Positions 15,511 to 23,336 of a stretch of 28,441 nt of DNA are shown here, one piece after another. This DNA comes from an uncultured Slackia sp. Its GTDB lineage: Bacteria > Actinomycetota > Coriobacteriia > Coriobacteriales > Eggerthellaceae. The notes under the pieces are model-generated. The model saw only the letters and a list, made by a program, of their open reading frames with translations. It searched no databases and was not told where the DNA came from. Numbering within the stretch: position 1 is the first letter of the stretch; every line of letters starts with the position of its first letter. Location: positions 1 through 28,441 of the forward strand of contig CALBLG010000120.1 in assembly GCA_937895975.1 (NCBI GenBank), read 5' to 3'. The position numbers and the translations under genes were made by a program.

Positions 15511-15534
15511 AAAACGCTGTTCGGCGGAACAGCG
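15511..15534 (-). terminator. Terminator of the PiT/small membrane protein unit
   Basis: On the minus strand CGCTGTTC pairs with GAACAGCG around a 4-base loop and is followed by TTTT, a few bases after the stop of the small membrane gene. Confidence 0.6.
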
Positions 15535-15540
15535 CAACTC

Positions 15541-15765
15541 CTAATGAAAAATGGGAATCATGAGCCACAGCGCGAACAGCACGATGAACACGCAGCCCGT
15601 GAAGCACACAACCGAGCCCACGCGTGGCATAATGCGCGCAAAGCCATCTTTATCGAGGCCTCCCGCCGCCCAAAGCCGCAGGCCCGACGCATAAAGGACC
15701 GATATCATTCCTGCCACGCTCACCGCCACGGCGAGCACCGTTGCGAAGTTCAATAGTTCTTGCAT
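15541..15765 (-). CDS. Small two-helix membrane protein
   Basis: A 74-residue protein with two hydrophobic segments, about residues 7-29 and 50-73, joined by a short loop with charged residues (LDKDGFARIMPR). I do not recognise a named family. AAGGAG lies 6 bases upstream of the ATG and sits at the very end of the PiT gene (gap 10 bases), so the two are almost certainly one operon. It may help phosphate transport or assembly, but that is inference from position only. Confidence 0.75.
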   Translation of the reverse strand: MQELLNFATVLAVAVSVAGMISVLYASGLRLWAAGGLDKDGFARIMPRVGSVVCFTGCVFIVLFALWLMIPIFH

Positions 15766-15775
15766 CACTTACTCC

Positions 15776-16933
15776 TTATGCAGCCTGCGCGACGGTTTTA
15801 TTCGAATTATTAATTTTCACTTCCGAAGACTCGTTCACATTGCCCGAGTTCACCGGGTTGCGCTTCGACAAGCGGAAGATGATCAGAGCGGCAACCACGG
15901 CGATCGCCGCCACGGCGATCGTTCCGCCCAGGCCAGTCTTCGCGAGTGCGCATGCCGCAGCGCCCACAAGGCCGGCCGCCGGGAACGTCACGAGCCAGGC
16001 GACAACCATGCGCGCGGCAACGCCCCAGTTCACCTTGTTGCCCTTCTTGCCAAGACCGGTGCCGATGATGGAGCCCGAACACACCTGCGTGGTGGAAAGC
16101 GCGAAGCCCAAGTGAGACGACACCAGAATCGTGGTTGCCGACGCGGCCTCGGCGGCGAAGCCCTGCGGGGTAGAAATCTCGGTGAGGCCCTTACCCAGCG
16201 TGCGAATGACGCGCCAGCCGCCCATGTAAGTGCCGGCGGCAATCGCCAAACCGCAAATCGCCACGACCCACAGCTGCGGGCCCGTGCCCGACGCCTGCGC
16301 GCCCACGGCAATCAGCGTCAGCGTGATGATACCCATGGTCTTCTGCGCGTCATTGGTGCCATGGGAAAGCGCAACCAGGCACGCCGTCACGGTTTGGCCA
16401 TGGCGAAACCCACTTATGACCTGCAATTCATCCATCTTCTTCACCACAAGGTATATGAGCTTTACCGCAACGAACGCCGCCAAGCCCGCGACAACCGGCG
16501 AAACGAGCGCAGGGATAAGCACCTTGCCCAGCACCGCGCCGAAGTTCACGCCCTCGACGCCCGCGCCGATAATCACGGCGCCCACCAGGCCACCGAACAG
16601 CGCATGCGACGAGCTCGAAGGCAAGCCGACGAGCCACGTGAGGAGGTTCCAGATAATGGCGCCAACAAGGCCCGCGAAAATAAATTCGGGGCCAATCGCG
16701 ACTTGCTGTTCGTTGATGATGCCGCCCGAAATGGTCTTCGCGACCTCGGTCGACAAAAACGCGCCGACCAGATTCAACGTACCCGCGGCGATGACCGCCG
16801 TCTTGGGTTTAAGCGCGCCAGTCGCGATCGAAGTCGCCATGGCGTTGGCGGTGTCGTGAAAGCCGTTCGTGAAGTCGAACGTGAGAGCGGTCACGATCAC
16901 CAGCCCGACGACGACCAAAGTTGCGATATCCAT
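15776..16933 (-). CDS. PiT family inorganic phosphate transporter
   Basis: A 385-residue membrane protein with about ten helices. The duplicated PiT signatures are both visible: DFTNGFHDTANAMATS near residue 20 and SHGTNDAQKTMGIITL in the second half. PiT proteins carry metal-phosphate with protons or sodium at low affinity. The ATG at 16933 is chosen because the family begins just before the first signature; GAGGAGG lies 13 bases upstream, rather far. An in-frame ATG 9 codons earlier overlaps that site. CCTGACATG occurs twice in the upstream region on the coding strand and could be an operator. No phoU-like gene is adjacent. Confidence 0.9.
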   Translation of the reverse strand: MDIATLVVVGLVIVTALTFDFTNGFHDTANAMATSIATGALKPKTAVIAAGTLNLVGAFLSTEVAKTISGGIINEQQVAIGPEFIFAGLVGAIIWNLLTWLVGLPSSSSHALFGGLVGAVIIGAGVEGVNFGAVLGKVLIPALVSPVVAGLAAFVAVKLIYLVVKKMDELQVISGFRHGQTVTACLVALSHGTNDAQKTMGIITLTLIAVGAQASGTGPQLWVVAICGLAIAAGTYMGGWRVIRTLGKGLTEISTPQGFAAEAASATTILVSSHLGFALSTTQVCSGSIIGTGLGKKGNKVNWGVAARMVVAWLVTFPAAGLVGAAACALAKTGLGGTIAVAAIAVVAALIIFRLSKRNPVNSGNVNESSEVKINNSNKTVAQAA

Positions 16934-17100
16934 AGGGTATCCAGTTCCTCCTCTTGACATGTGCGCCGGCTCGCGCAGCCGCGAATCGGCATTTCGACAT
17001 GTCAGGGTATGGAGGCCGCGTTCGCCCCATGTCAGGCAAACGTCAAATCTGTGTAAAGCCGTTTTTAGCCAGGCTCCGCCTCGCAAGCAGGCTGCGTGCA

Positions 17101-17290
17101 TGCAAGAAAATACGAGCTATGTACGATTCGACATGCCGATATGCATCATTTCATGCCGAAAAGAGCAGAATCGGGCATTTAAACATGCTCAACGCAACTT
17201 TAGAAAAGCGTCGCTCGCGCATAGCTCGGTTTTTCTTGCAAGACACGCCAATCTTCGCCCTCAATCGCACATACCTGCGTTTTTCTTCCA
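17101..17290. repeat. Palindromic intergenic element C
   Basis: One forward box at 17101-17130 (TGCAAGAAAATACGAGCTAT) and two inverted boxes at 17215-17240 and 17263-17290 form a three-box palindrome. It occupies the 435-base gap between the PiT gene start and the broken nuclease gene; nothing coding is seen there. Confidence 0.75.
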
Positions 17291-17368
17291 GGCCAAAATA
17301 AGATTCAAACGCAAGTTCAACCAAATCGCAGCAAGAATCGGGCAAGAGACCGGCAAGGTACGCTCGTC

Positions 17369-18377
17369 ATGCTTGTAGCCATGACTATCTGTTTCGGACA
17401 TACCACGGCGCTTGAGCTTTGGCGATACGTGCGCCCCTCGCAGCAATTCCGCGTAAGACCATCGCGAGCGCATGTTCCCAACATTGCAGACACAACAGCC
17501 GCCCTAGCGTTTCTTGAAAACTTCAAGAAGGCGAACATCACCTTAGAGCCTCCCGCACAACTGCTCGTATCGACGGCGAACGGCCGACGCAGGCCACGAG
17601 GAATCATCGCCAAAACCGCGATCAAGAATACTCCCCTGATGAATGTCCAGAGCGCTTTCGGCAGTTTTCTGCTCGTAACGCCCGGCGAGCTTTTCATCGA
17701 GTGCGCACAAACCGAACCCCTGGAAAAGCTTATTGAAATTGGTTTCGAACTCTGCGGGTCGTACGCGCTTTCGCCATGCGAGGCAGGTTTTGTCCAGGCC
17801 AGACCTATTACCTCGGTCGAGGAACTGCGGCGATATACCGAAAAGGCGCTTGGGCGCAATGGCCGAAGCAACGCAAGGAAAGCGCTTCGGTTCATCGCGA
17901 ACGGTTCCGCCTCTCCAGCCGAAACGCGCCTGGCGATGCTTTTGTGCCTGCCCCGCATGAGGGGCGGCTACGGTCTTCCGCTTCCGCGCATGAACCATCG
18001 CATTCACGTGACGGGCGATGCGCAAAAGATCACATCGAATAAGTTTTTCGTGTGCGACCTGTATTGGAGCCAGGCGCAGCTCGACGTGGAATACGACAGC
18101 GATGCGTTCCATGCATCACCGGTGGGCATCGCATCAGATGCCGAAAGGAGAAACGCATCGCTGTCGTATTCCACGTCGAGCTGCGCCTGGAATACGACAC
18201 GCACTCGAATATATGGGTATATCGGTGGTCACCATAACGAATTCTCAAACGCGCGACATCGGCCTGTTCGACAACGCCGCGCGAATCATCGCTCGCTCGC
18301 TTGGAGTACGGCTTGCGGCTGCAACCTACAATTGGTTCACACGTCGCAAGAATCTTAGAAGGAAACTCGTGCCGTAA
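17369..18377 (+). pseudogene. Broken endonuclease-domain protein gene
   Basis: The frame from ATG 17369 runs 263 codons to 18157, is interrupted by 46 extra bases (18158-18203), and resumes in register at 18204 for 57 codons to a stop at 18377. Removing the insert gives a coherent 320-residue protein. It has an N-terminal ICFGHTTALELWR, a central PAETRLAMLLCLPR, and a C-terminal nuclease-like region DLYWSQAQLDVEYDSDAFH...DAERRNALEYMGISVVTIT. The latter resembles the DUF559/Vsr-like endonuclease fold (acidic residues on VEYD and a following H). Such proteins are multicopy in coriobacteria, as I recall. Without repair it makes a truncated product with a wrong tail. Elements C and D flank it on either side. 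Confidence 0.75.
18070..18190. repeat. 39-bp perfect inverted repeat inside the nuclease gene
   Basis: Arms at 18070-18108 and 18152-18190 are perfect reverse complements separated by 43 bases. The right arm lies mostly inside the 46-base insertion; its first six bases (18152-18157) belong to the original gene. ACGCA flanks the insertion on both sides. Confidence 0.9.
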
Positions 18378-18397
18378 ATTTACAGCGCCAGATGGCC

Positions 18398-18608
18398 GCA
18401 AGAAAACGCGAGCTGTGTTCGATTGCGCCGCGCCGCATCACATCTAGGCAGCGTTTGTCATCCGAAAACACCTTCGTACGCGCCCGAAAAAAAAACGATG
18501 ATTCCCAGAAATTGTTCAAGATTGAGGAGCGCGTCGCGCACAGCTCGCGTTTTCTTGCAAAGGCAGACAGAAGTCCTGCGCAATCGAACAGAACTCGCTT
18601 TTTCTTGC
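18398..18608. repeat. Palindromic intergenic element D
   Basis: A forward box at 18398-18428 (starting GCAAGAAAACGCGAGCTGTG) is matched by a perfect 20-base inverse at 18539-18558. A second inverse at 18578-18608 agrees over 31 bases with three mismatches. The 391-base gap between the nuclease pseudogene and the YddG gene holds nothing else recognisable. Confidence 0.8.
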
Positions 18609-18768
18609 AAGTGAATGCATGCAAGCCCCAGCATCAAGCTCACACCGTCTTAAGGTCGGCGAGTATCAAGCAAGCCGCGCGCCGACAACGCGCGAACGGC
18701 CAAAGGCGTTGGCGACATGCGAATGCAACCAGCGGCGCTTGACCGTTTTGAAGGCACGTGAATACCCA

Positions 18769-19686
18769 TCAGCGGCGCATGCGCCAGTTTATGAGAGAGC
18801 CTGCAACCACGGCGATGGTGCCGCACCAAAACAGCGGAGTAAGGCTCACGCCCAAGATAAGCGTGCTTGCAATGACCGAGAACAGCGGAGCGGCATACGA
18901 CCCGATGCTCATCTTTTCCATATCGCCTTTGAGCATGCCGTGGCCCCAGCACGCATAGCCCGCAGCGATACACCCCGCAGCGCCCGCAAGCGAAAGAAGG
19001 GCAGCGACGTCTACGCCTTGGGCGGGGGCAGGAGCGCCATTCAGCAAGAAAATAACCCACATGGCAACAGCGACTCCGCCCATGAAAAACGCCGTGCCGT
19101 CGCAACCCTCGGAAAGCCGCGCAGAATACACGGAATACACCGACCACGCGGCAGCAGCCGCGAATGTGAGCGCAAACGGCAGCGGATTGCTCGCAATATC
19201 GGCCGCGACCGCAGCCCAATCCAAGCCATTGTTTCCGCCAACGGCCAAAACGACGCCGACCGTGGCAACGACCGCGCCGGGAAGGGAGCGAACGAACGAG
19301 GCGCGCGAGCCTGAATCGAGCGCGGCGAGCAGCACGAGCATCGTCGGCCATAGATAATTCACCAAGCTCAGCTCCACAGTTTGCTCGGAGCTCGCAGCAA
19401 GGCCAATCGAAATCGTGATGGCCGATTCATAAAAGACGAACAGCCCGCCCGAAAACAGCACGAACTTCAACGGAAGCTTGCGAGCCGGCGTGGGACGATA
19501 CCCTATATAGGTGAAAAGAGCCGCAATCGAATAAATGAGCGCCGAACCGAGCGAAGGGCCGAACGACTGCGTGGTAAGGCGCACAAAGCCGAACATCATC
19601 GACCATAGGACGATCGCGAACAAGCCGACGAGCGTCGCCTTATTTCGGAGCTGCTCCGAAGCATCGTTCGTTTTCGCAGCCAACAT
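18769..19686 (-). CDS. yddG: YddG-like aromatic amino acid DMT exporter
   Basis: A 305-residue, ten-helix drug/metabolite transporter. Blocks shared with E. coli YddG include KATLVGLFAIVLWSMM at the N-terminus, VELSLVNYLWPT in the middle, LGGNNGLDW, and SYAAPLFSVIAS near the end. YddG exports phenylalanine, tyrosine, tryptophan and similar compounds. The ATG at 19686 follows AAGGGAG closely; an upstream extension of the frame has no support. It stands alone, divergent from the NifX-like gene across about 300 bases that hold no visible gene. Orthology is inferred from these blocks. Confidence 0.85.
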   Translation of the reverse strand: MLAAKTNDASEQLRNKATLVGLFAIVLWSMMFGFVRLTTQSFGPSLGSALIYSIAALFTYIGYRPTPARKLPLKFVLFSGGLFVFYESAITISIGLAASSEQTVELSLVNYLWPTMLVLLAALDSGSRASFVRSLPGAVVATVGVVLAVGGNNGLDWAAVAADIASNPLPFALTFAAAAAWSVYSVYSARLSEGCDGTAFFMGGVAVAMWVIFLLNGAPAPAQGVDVAALLSLAGAAGCIAAGYACWGHGMLKGDMEKMSIGSYAAPLFSVIASTLILGVSLTPLFWCGTIAVVAGSLINWRMRR

Positions 19687-19994
19687 GGCTCCCTTCTTTG
19701 TCGCAAGCGACCCTCGTCGGCACGCAAGCTTTTTCGTTAACGCGCACAGCATTCTCGCACAACGATAAAAACGCGCAACCGAATCGAACGCAATATATGG
19801 AAAGGAGCGGAGCGAATAACCTCCAGAACATCGCTCAAGGGAAAACGAGTATTGCTATTCACGCGACAACATATACCCTATTACTCCAAGGATATAAGGG
19901 TTGAAGGCGGCAAAGCCTCGCATAATTCGCGGCATACAATTCCGTCGACGCAGCAAGCATGATGCCGCCACGCCTACCAAGCAAGGAGACGCAT

Positions 19995-20378
19995 ATGAAA
20001 GTTGCAGCAACGTACGCAAATGGCGAAATTTTCCAACACTTCGGCCATACGCAGCAGTTCAAGGTATACGACATCGAAAACGGCGCGGTTGCCTCGGCGG
20101 AAATCGTGGGCAGCAACGGCGCGGGCCACGGCGCGCTGGCGGGGCTGTTGGCGCAAGGGGGCGTTAACGTGCTCATTTGCGGCGGCATTGGCAGCGGCGC
20201 CATCAACGCGCTCGGCCAGGCGGGCATCGAGGTGTATGCCGGCGCAGCAGGGTCCGCCGATGCCGCAATCGACGCCTTCCTTGCGGGCACGCTGCCCAAA
20301 GTCGGCGAATCGACGTGCCGCGAACCGCATGCGCACGCCCACAACTGCTCGCATCACGGAGACGCGTGCCATCAATAG
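19995..20378 (+). CDS. NifX/NifB-type iron-molybdenum cofactor domain protein
   Basis: A 127-residue protein of the dinitrogenase Fe-Mo cofactor biosynthesis family (PF02579). The fold is seen in KVAATYANGEIFQHFGHTQQFKVYDIE, then VNVLICGGIGSGAINALGQAGIEVYAGA, the family's glycine-rich end. A His/Cys-rich tail (CREPHAHAHNCSHHGDACH) follows and may bind metal. No nitrogenase genes are in the window. Such stand-alone copies are common in anaerobes and of unclear role, perhaps Fe-S or metal cluster handling. AAGGAG lies 6 bases before the ATG. A strong terminator follows. Confidence 0.85.
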   Translation: MKVAATYANGEIFQHFGHTQQFKVYDIENGAVASAEIVGSNGAGHGALAGLLAQGGVNVLICGGIGSGAINALGQAGIEVYAGAAGSADAAIDAFLAGTLPKVGESTCREPHAHAHNCSHHGDACHQ

Positions 20379-20472
20379 AGGCGGGCGCTGCTCTGCGCCC
20401 GCACGCGAACAGCGGCCGAGCATTAAATTCGAAAGACCTCATATTTCGGCAGAACGCCGACGCCCATTAGCC

Positions 20473-20509
20473 AAAAGACCCGCCAACCAATAGTTGCCGG
20501 GTCTTTTTT
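20473..20509 (+). terminator. Intrinsic terminator after the NifX-like gene
   Basis: AAAAGACCCG-CAAC pairs with GTTG-CGGGTCTTTT with one mismatch in a 15-bp stem and a run of six T on the plus strand. It separates the NifX-like gene from the regulator-aminotransferase gene. Confidence 0.85.
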
Positions 20510-20587
20510 GCAATGGCACAATCCCAATCGCAAACGCCATGCCGGAAGACGCCGGCACTTCATTCGCGCGGCGGCTTTCAAAGAATG

Positions 20588-20705
20588 GTTCAATTTCACC
20601 GTTTGCCGCATTGGTTCATTTTCCCGAAAGTTCAATTTAAAAGCGTGTTATAGTGTTCAAAATTGAACTTCAAGCACACGTGCGATTCGAAAGTTCAATT
20701 TCGAA
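20588..20705 (+). promoter_or_regulatory. GTTCAATTT operator array
   Basis: GTTCAATTT occurs at 20588-20596, 20630-20638 and 20693-20701, a one-mismatch copy lies at 20614-20622, and an inverted copy at 20660-20668. The inverted copy is part of the palindrome GTTCAAAATTGAAC (20655-20668). The last is nested in TTCGAAA...TTTCGAA. A likely -10, TATAGT, is at 20649-20654. The sites overlap the expected promoter, so autoregulation by the downstream HTH protein is likely. Confidence 0.65.
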
Positions 20706-20720
20706 TGCTAAGGAGAACCG

Positions 20721-22316
20721 ATGGCCGACGAACAATTCTGCGAACGCCTGAAAAACGCCATGAAGCAGGCTGAAATGAACCAGGCCGATTTGATTCATAC
20801 GGCGGCGAAGCGTGGCAAGAAACTCGGAAAAAGCCAGGTAAGCCAGTATGTGAGCGGTAAAACAATGCCACGCCGCGACGTGATGGCGCTACTCGCCGCC
20901 ATTCTGGACGTGGATGAGGAGTGGCTCGCGGGTGGCTCCGCCGAACCCGCCCCGCACTCCCCCGCACGAGCTTCCGCGCGGCCTGAGACCGCTCACAGCT
21001 CGCGCGCCGCGTTCGTCGCTATCGACGCCCCAACAGGCGCGCACGCAACCGACAGCATCATCCTCACCGAAATTGAACCCACCACGCCAAGGAGTGCAAC
21101 CATGCGCGAATTCAAGAAATCTTCCAAGCTCGACAACGTGCTGTATGACGTGCGAGGACCCGTGGTCGACGAGGCTTCCCGCATGGAAAAAGAAGGACAA
21201 CGCATCTTGAAGCTGAACATCGGCAATCCGGCGCCGTTCGGCTTCCGCACCCCCGACGAGGTTATCGCCGACATGCGTCACCAGCTGCCCGAGTGCGAGG
21301 GGTACTCCGATTCGCGCGGCCTGTTCAGCGCCCGCAAGGCAATCATGCAGTATGCCCAGCTCAAAAATATTCCCAATGTGGATATGGACAGCATTTATAC
21401 CGGCAACGGCGTAAGCGAACTCATTCAGCTGTGCATGCAGGCGTTGCTCGACAACGGCGACGAGATCCTGATTCCCGCGCCCGACTACCCGCTGTGGACG
21501 GCCTGCGCTACGCTTGCCGGCGGCACGCCCGTGCACTACATCTGCGACGAACAGTCGGACTGGTTCCCCGACATCGAGGACATGGAAGCGAAAATAACGC
21601 CACGCACAAAGGCGCTCGTGATCATCAACCCGAACAACCCCACTGGAGCGCTGTACCCGCGCGAGGTGCTCGAGCAAATCGCCGAACTGGCCCGACGCCA
21701 TGGCCTGATGATTTTCAGCGATGAAATCTATGATCGCCTGGTGATGGACGGCCTTGAGCACATCTCCATCGCATCGCTCGCGCCCGACCTGCCGTGCGTG
21801 ACGTTCTCGGGCCTATCGAAGTCGCACATGATCGCCGGCTATCGTATCGGATGGATGATTATCTCGGGCAACAAGGCGTGCGCGAAAGACTTCCTTCTGG
21901 GCATCAACATGCTGTCGAACATGCGCCTGTGCTCGAACGTGCCCGCGCAGTCGATCGTGCAAACGGCGCTCGGCGGCCATCAAAGTGTGAACAGCTATAT
22001 CGTGCCGGGCGGGCGCATTTACGAGCAGCGCGAATACATCTACAACGCGCTGAACAGCATCGATGGCATCACTGCGGTAAAGCCCAAGGCGGCGTTCTAC
22101 ATCTTCCCGAAAATCGACGTGAAGAAGTTCAACATCACCGACGACGAGCAATTCGCCCTGGATCTGCTGCACCAGAAAAAAATTCTCATCACGCGCGGCG
22201 GCGGCTTCAACTGGGGCGAGCCCGACCATTTCCGCATCGTGTACCTACCGCGCATCGAGGTGCTGAGCGAAGCCATGCGCGACCTGGAAGAATTCCTGGC
22301 AACGTATAGGCAGTAA
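20721..22316 (+). CDS. XRE regulator fused to AlaA-type aminotransferase
   Basis: A 531-residue fusion. Residues 1-75 form an XRE helix-turn-helix (KQAEMNQADLIHTAAKRG ... GKSQVSQYVSGKTMPRRD). A Pro/Ala-rich linker covers 76-127. Residues 128-531 are a class I/II PLP aminotransferase close to E. coli AlaA (glutamate-pyruvate transaminase), with NIGNPAPFGF, NNPTGALYP and K367 in SGLSKSH as the PLP lysine. The order XRE plus AlaA is not the GntR-based MocR layout. An ATG at codon 128 is preceded by AAGGAG at 7 bases and would give a stand-alone 404-residue enzyme. The main start follows AAGGAG. Repeated GTTCAATTT sites lie upstream. Confidence 0.9.
   Translation: MADEQFCERLKNAMKQAEMNQADLIHTAAKRGKKLGKSQVSQYVSGKTMPRRDVMALLAAILDVDEEWLAGGSAEPAPHSPARASARPETAHSSRAAFVAIDAPTGAHATDSIILTEIEPTTPRSATMREFKKSSKLDNVLYDVRGPVVDEASRMEKEGQRILKLNIGNPAPFGFRTPDEVIADMRHQLPECEGYSDSRGLFSARKAIMQYAQLKNIPNVDMDSIYTGNGVSELIQLCMQALLDNGDEILIPAPDYPLWTACATLAGGTPVHYICDEQSDWFPDIEDMEAKITPRTKALVIINPNNPTGALYPREVLEQIAELARRHGLMIFSDEIYDRLVMDGLEHISIASLAPDLPCVTFSGLSKSHMIAGYRIGWMIISGNKACAKDFLLGINMLSNMRLCSNVPAQSIVQTALGGHQSVNSYIVPGGRIYEQREYIYNALNSIDGITAVKPKAAFYIFPKIDVKKFNITDDEQFALDLLHQKKILITRGGGFNWGEPDHFRIVYLPRIEVLSEAMRDLEEFLATYRQ
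21089..21104 (+). promoter_or_regulatory. Internal ribosome binding site and start at the aminotransferase domain
   Basis: AAGGAG at 21089-21094, 7 bases, then ATG at 21102, in frame, exactly at the first residue of the enzyme domain (MREFKKSS). It could allow separate production of the enzyme without the DNA-binding domain. Confidence 0.6.
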
Positions 22317-22380
22317 GCAACCATTGGCTGTTTCGGGCATGCGGGACGGCGGCGCCTGAGACCACGCGAGCGGACGGGTC

Positions 22381-22587
22381 CTATAAATCCACCGACTTCA
22401 GAATCGTCCAGTCGAAGGCCTCGCCGCTTACGACGTCCATGGCAAGCGAGCCTTCGAGCGGCGTGGCGCACTCCGCATCGAACTTCGCGATGGCTTCGGC
22501 GTCATCGGACGCCTCGATTTCCTTTTCCTCGAACACGTAACGCACCTTGGTGACCTCGGACGTTGTAATGTAGCGAACTTTGTACAT
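22381..22587 (-). CDS. Small hypothetical protein, 68 residues
   Basis: An acidic 68-residue protein, MYKVRYITTSEVTKVRYVFE at the N-terminus, with no membrane segment or metal motif. Alternating hydrophobic residues suggest a small beta-alpha fold. AAGGGGAAAGCG precedes the ATG. It is not recognised. It lies between the end of the aminotransferase gene (convergent) and a hairpin repeat; no functional context. Confidence 0.6.
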   Translation of the reverse strand: MYKVRYITTSEVTKVRYVFEEKEIEASDDAEAIAKFDAECATPLEGSLAMDVVSGEAFDWTILKSVDL

Positions 22588-22613
22588 CGCTTTCCCCTTC
22601 TCAAGAAATGAAA

Positions 22614-22642
22614 CGGGTCAAAGGGACAGTCCCTTTGACCCG
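22614..22642. repeat. GGGTCAAAGGGAC hairpin, copy 1
   Basis: 14-bp perfect arms (CGGGTCAAAGGGAC and its complement) are centred on one base. It lies 10 bases after the stop of the DUF2344 gene, and its neighbour CGGCC is shared with copy 2 at 28386-28416. It may serve as a 3' end structure; the T-run is weak (TTTCATTTC). Confidence 0.85.
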
Positions 22643-22652
22643 CGGCCGTTCC

Positions 22653-23336
22653 TTACGCTTTCGAAATCTCGCTTTGTTTTGTGCGCAGAATGGACGCCGC
22701 ACGAAGCCCCGTGCCGTCAAGCATATGCTCGAGCAGCACATCGGGACGCAAACTGCCCGTCGCCTTGGATTCAAGCGTGAAGCGAAGCCGCGCGCGACTC
22801 TGGCCCTCTTCGCCCGGCTCGGCCGGTTCGATTTCGAGCGCACCCACCATGAACTCGGCCGGCACCAGCACGCGTTCCTTCTTCTTGCGCACCACGACGA
22901 TTTCGGCCGGCAACGTCAGCGCGCGCGCCGCCGAAAGCACATCGTCGCACGATTCCTCGCCTAGCCGTGCCTCGACGAGCACCTCGTAGGTCGATCGCGG
23001 GTATGCCGCCGAAGCCGCCACCTCGTCTTTAGTGATGTAGCACGCCGCATGTGGCATAAGGTCGGGCGCGCTAACCGCCTGCAGCCGCGCGAGCGCTTCC
23101 TCGGGCGACACGTAATCGGTCAGCGACACGTCGAAGATCTCTTCCAAGCCGCCCACGCCGACCGGCAACGCCGAGCCGAACGATTGCTTCATGTGCGGCG
23201 AGAATCCCTGGCTTACCGCATACGGCAAACCGGCGCGCCGCACGGCGCGTTCAAGGGCGCGCGCGATTTCCAGATGCGACAGCATCACCAAGCGGCCGGT
23301 TTCGGCATACGTCACGCGCAAACGGAAATCAGCCAT
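22653..23336 (-). CDS. DUF2344 protein (TIGR03936 family)
   Basis: A 227-residue protein that in many clostridia and actinobacteria is encoded next to, or fused with, a B12-binding radical SAM protein. The N-terminal block FRLRVTYAETGRLVMLSHLE and the phrase LPYAVSQGFSPHMKQSFGSALPVGV are characteristic. Its activity is not established; a tRNA or ribosome-linked role is often suggested from its usual neighbours. It overlaps the end of the radical SAM gene by 8 bases, showing coupled translation. Confidence 0.9.
   Translation of the reverse strand: MADFRLRVTYAETGRLVMLSHLEIARALERAVRRAGLPYAVSQGFSPHMKQSFGSALPVGVGGLEEIFDVSLTDYVSPEEALARLQAVSAPDLMPHAACYITKDEVAASAAYPRSTYEVLVEARLGEESCDDVLSAARALTLPAEIVVVRKKKERVLVPAEFMVGALEIEPAEPGEEGQSRARLRFTLESKATGSLRPDVLLEHMLDGTGLRAASILRTKQSEISKA

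Noticed and set aside
17101..18608. CRISPR array made from the repeated boxes
   Set aside because: The boxes alternate in orientation, differ in spacing and are few. There are no regular spacers and no cas genes.
20721..22316. MocR-type (GntR plus aminotransferase) regulator
   Set aside because: The N-terminal domain is an XRE helix-turn-helix, not a GntR winged helix, and the enzyme domain is close to AlaA.
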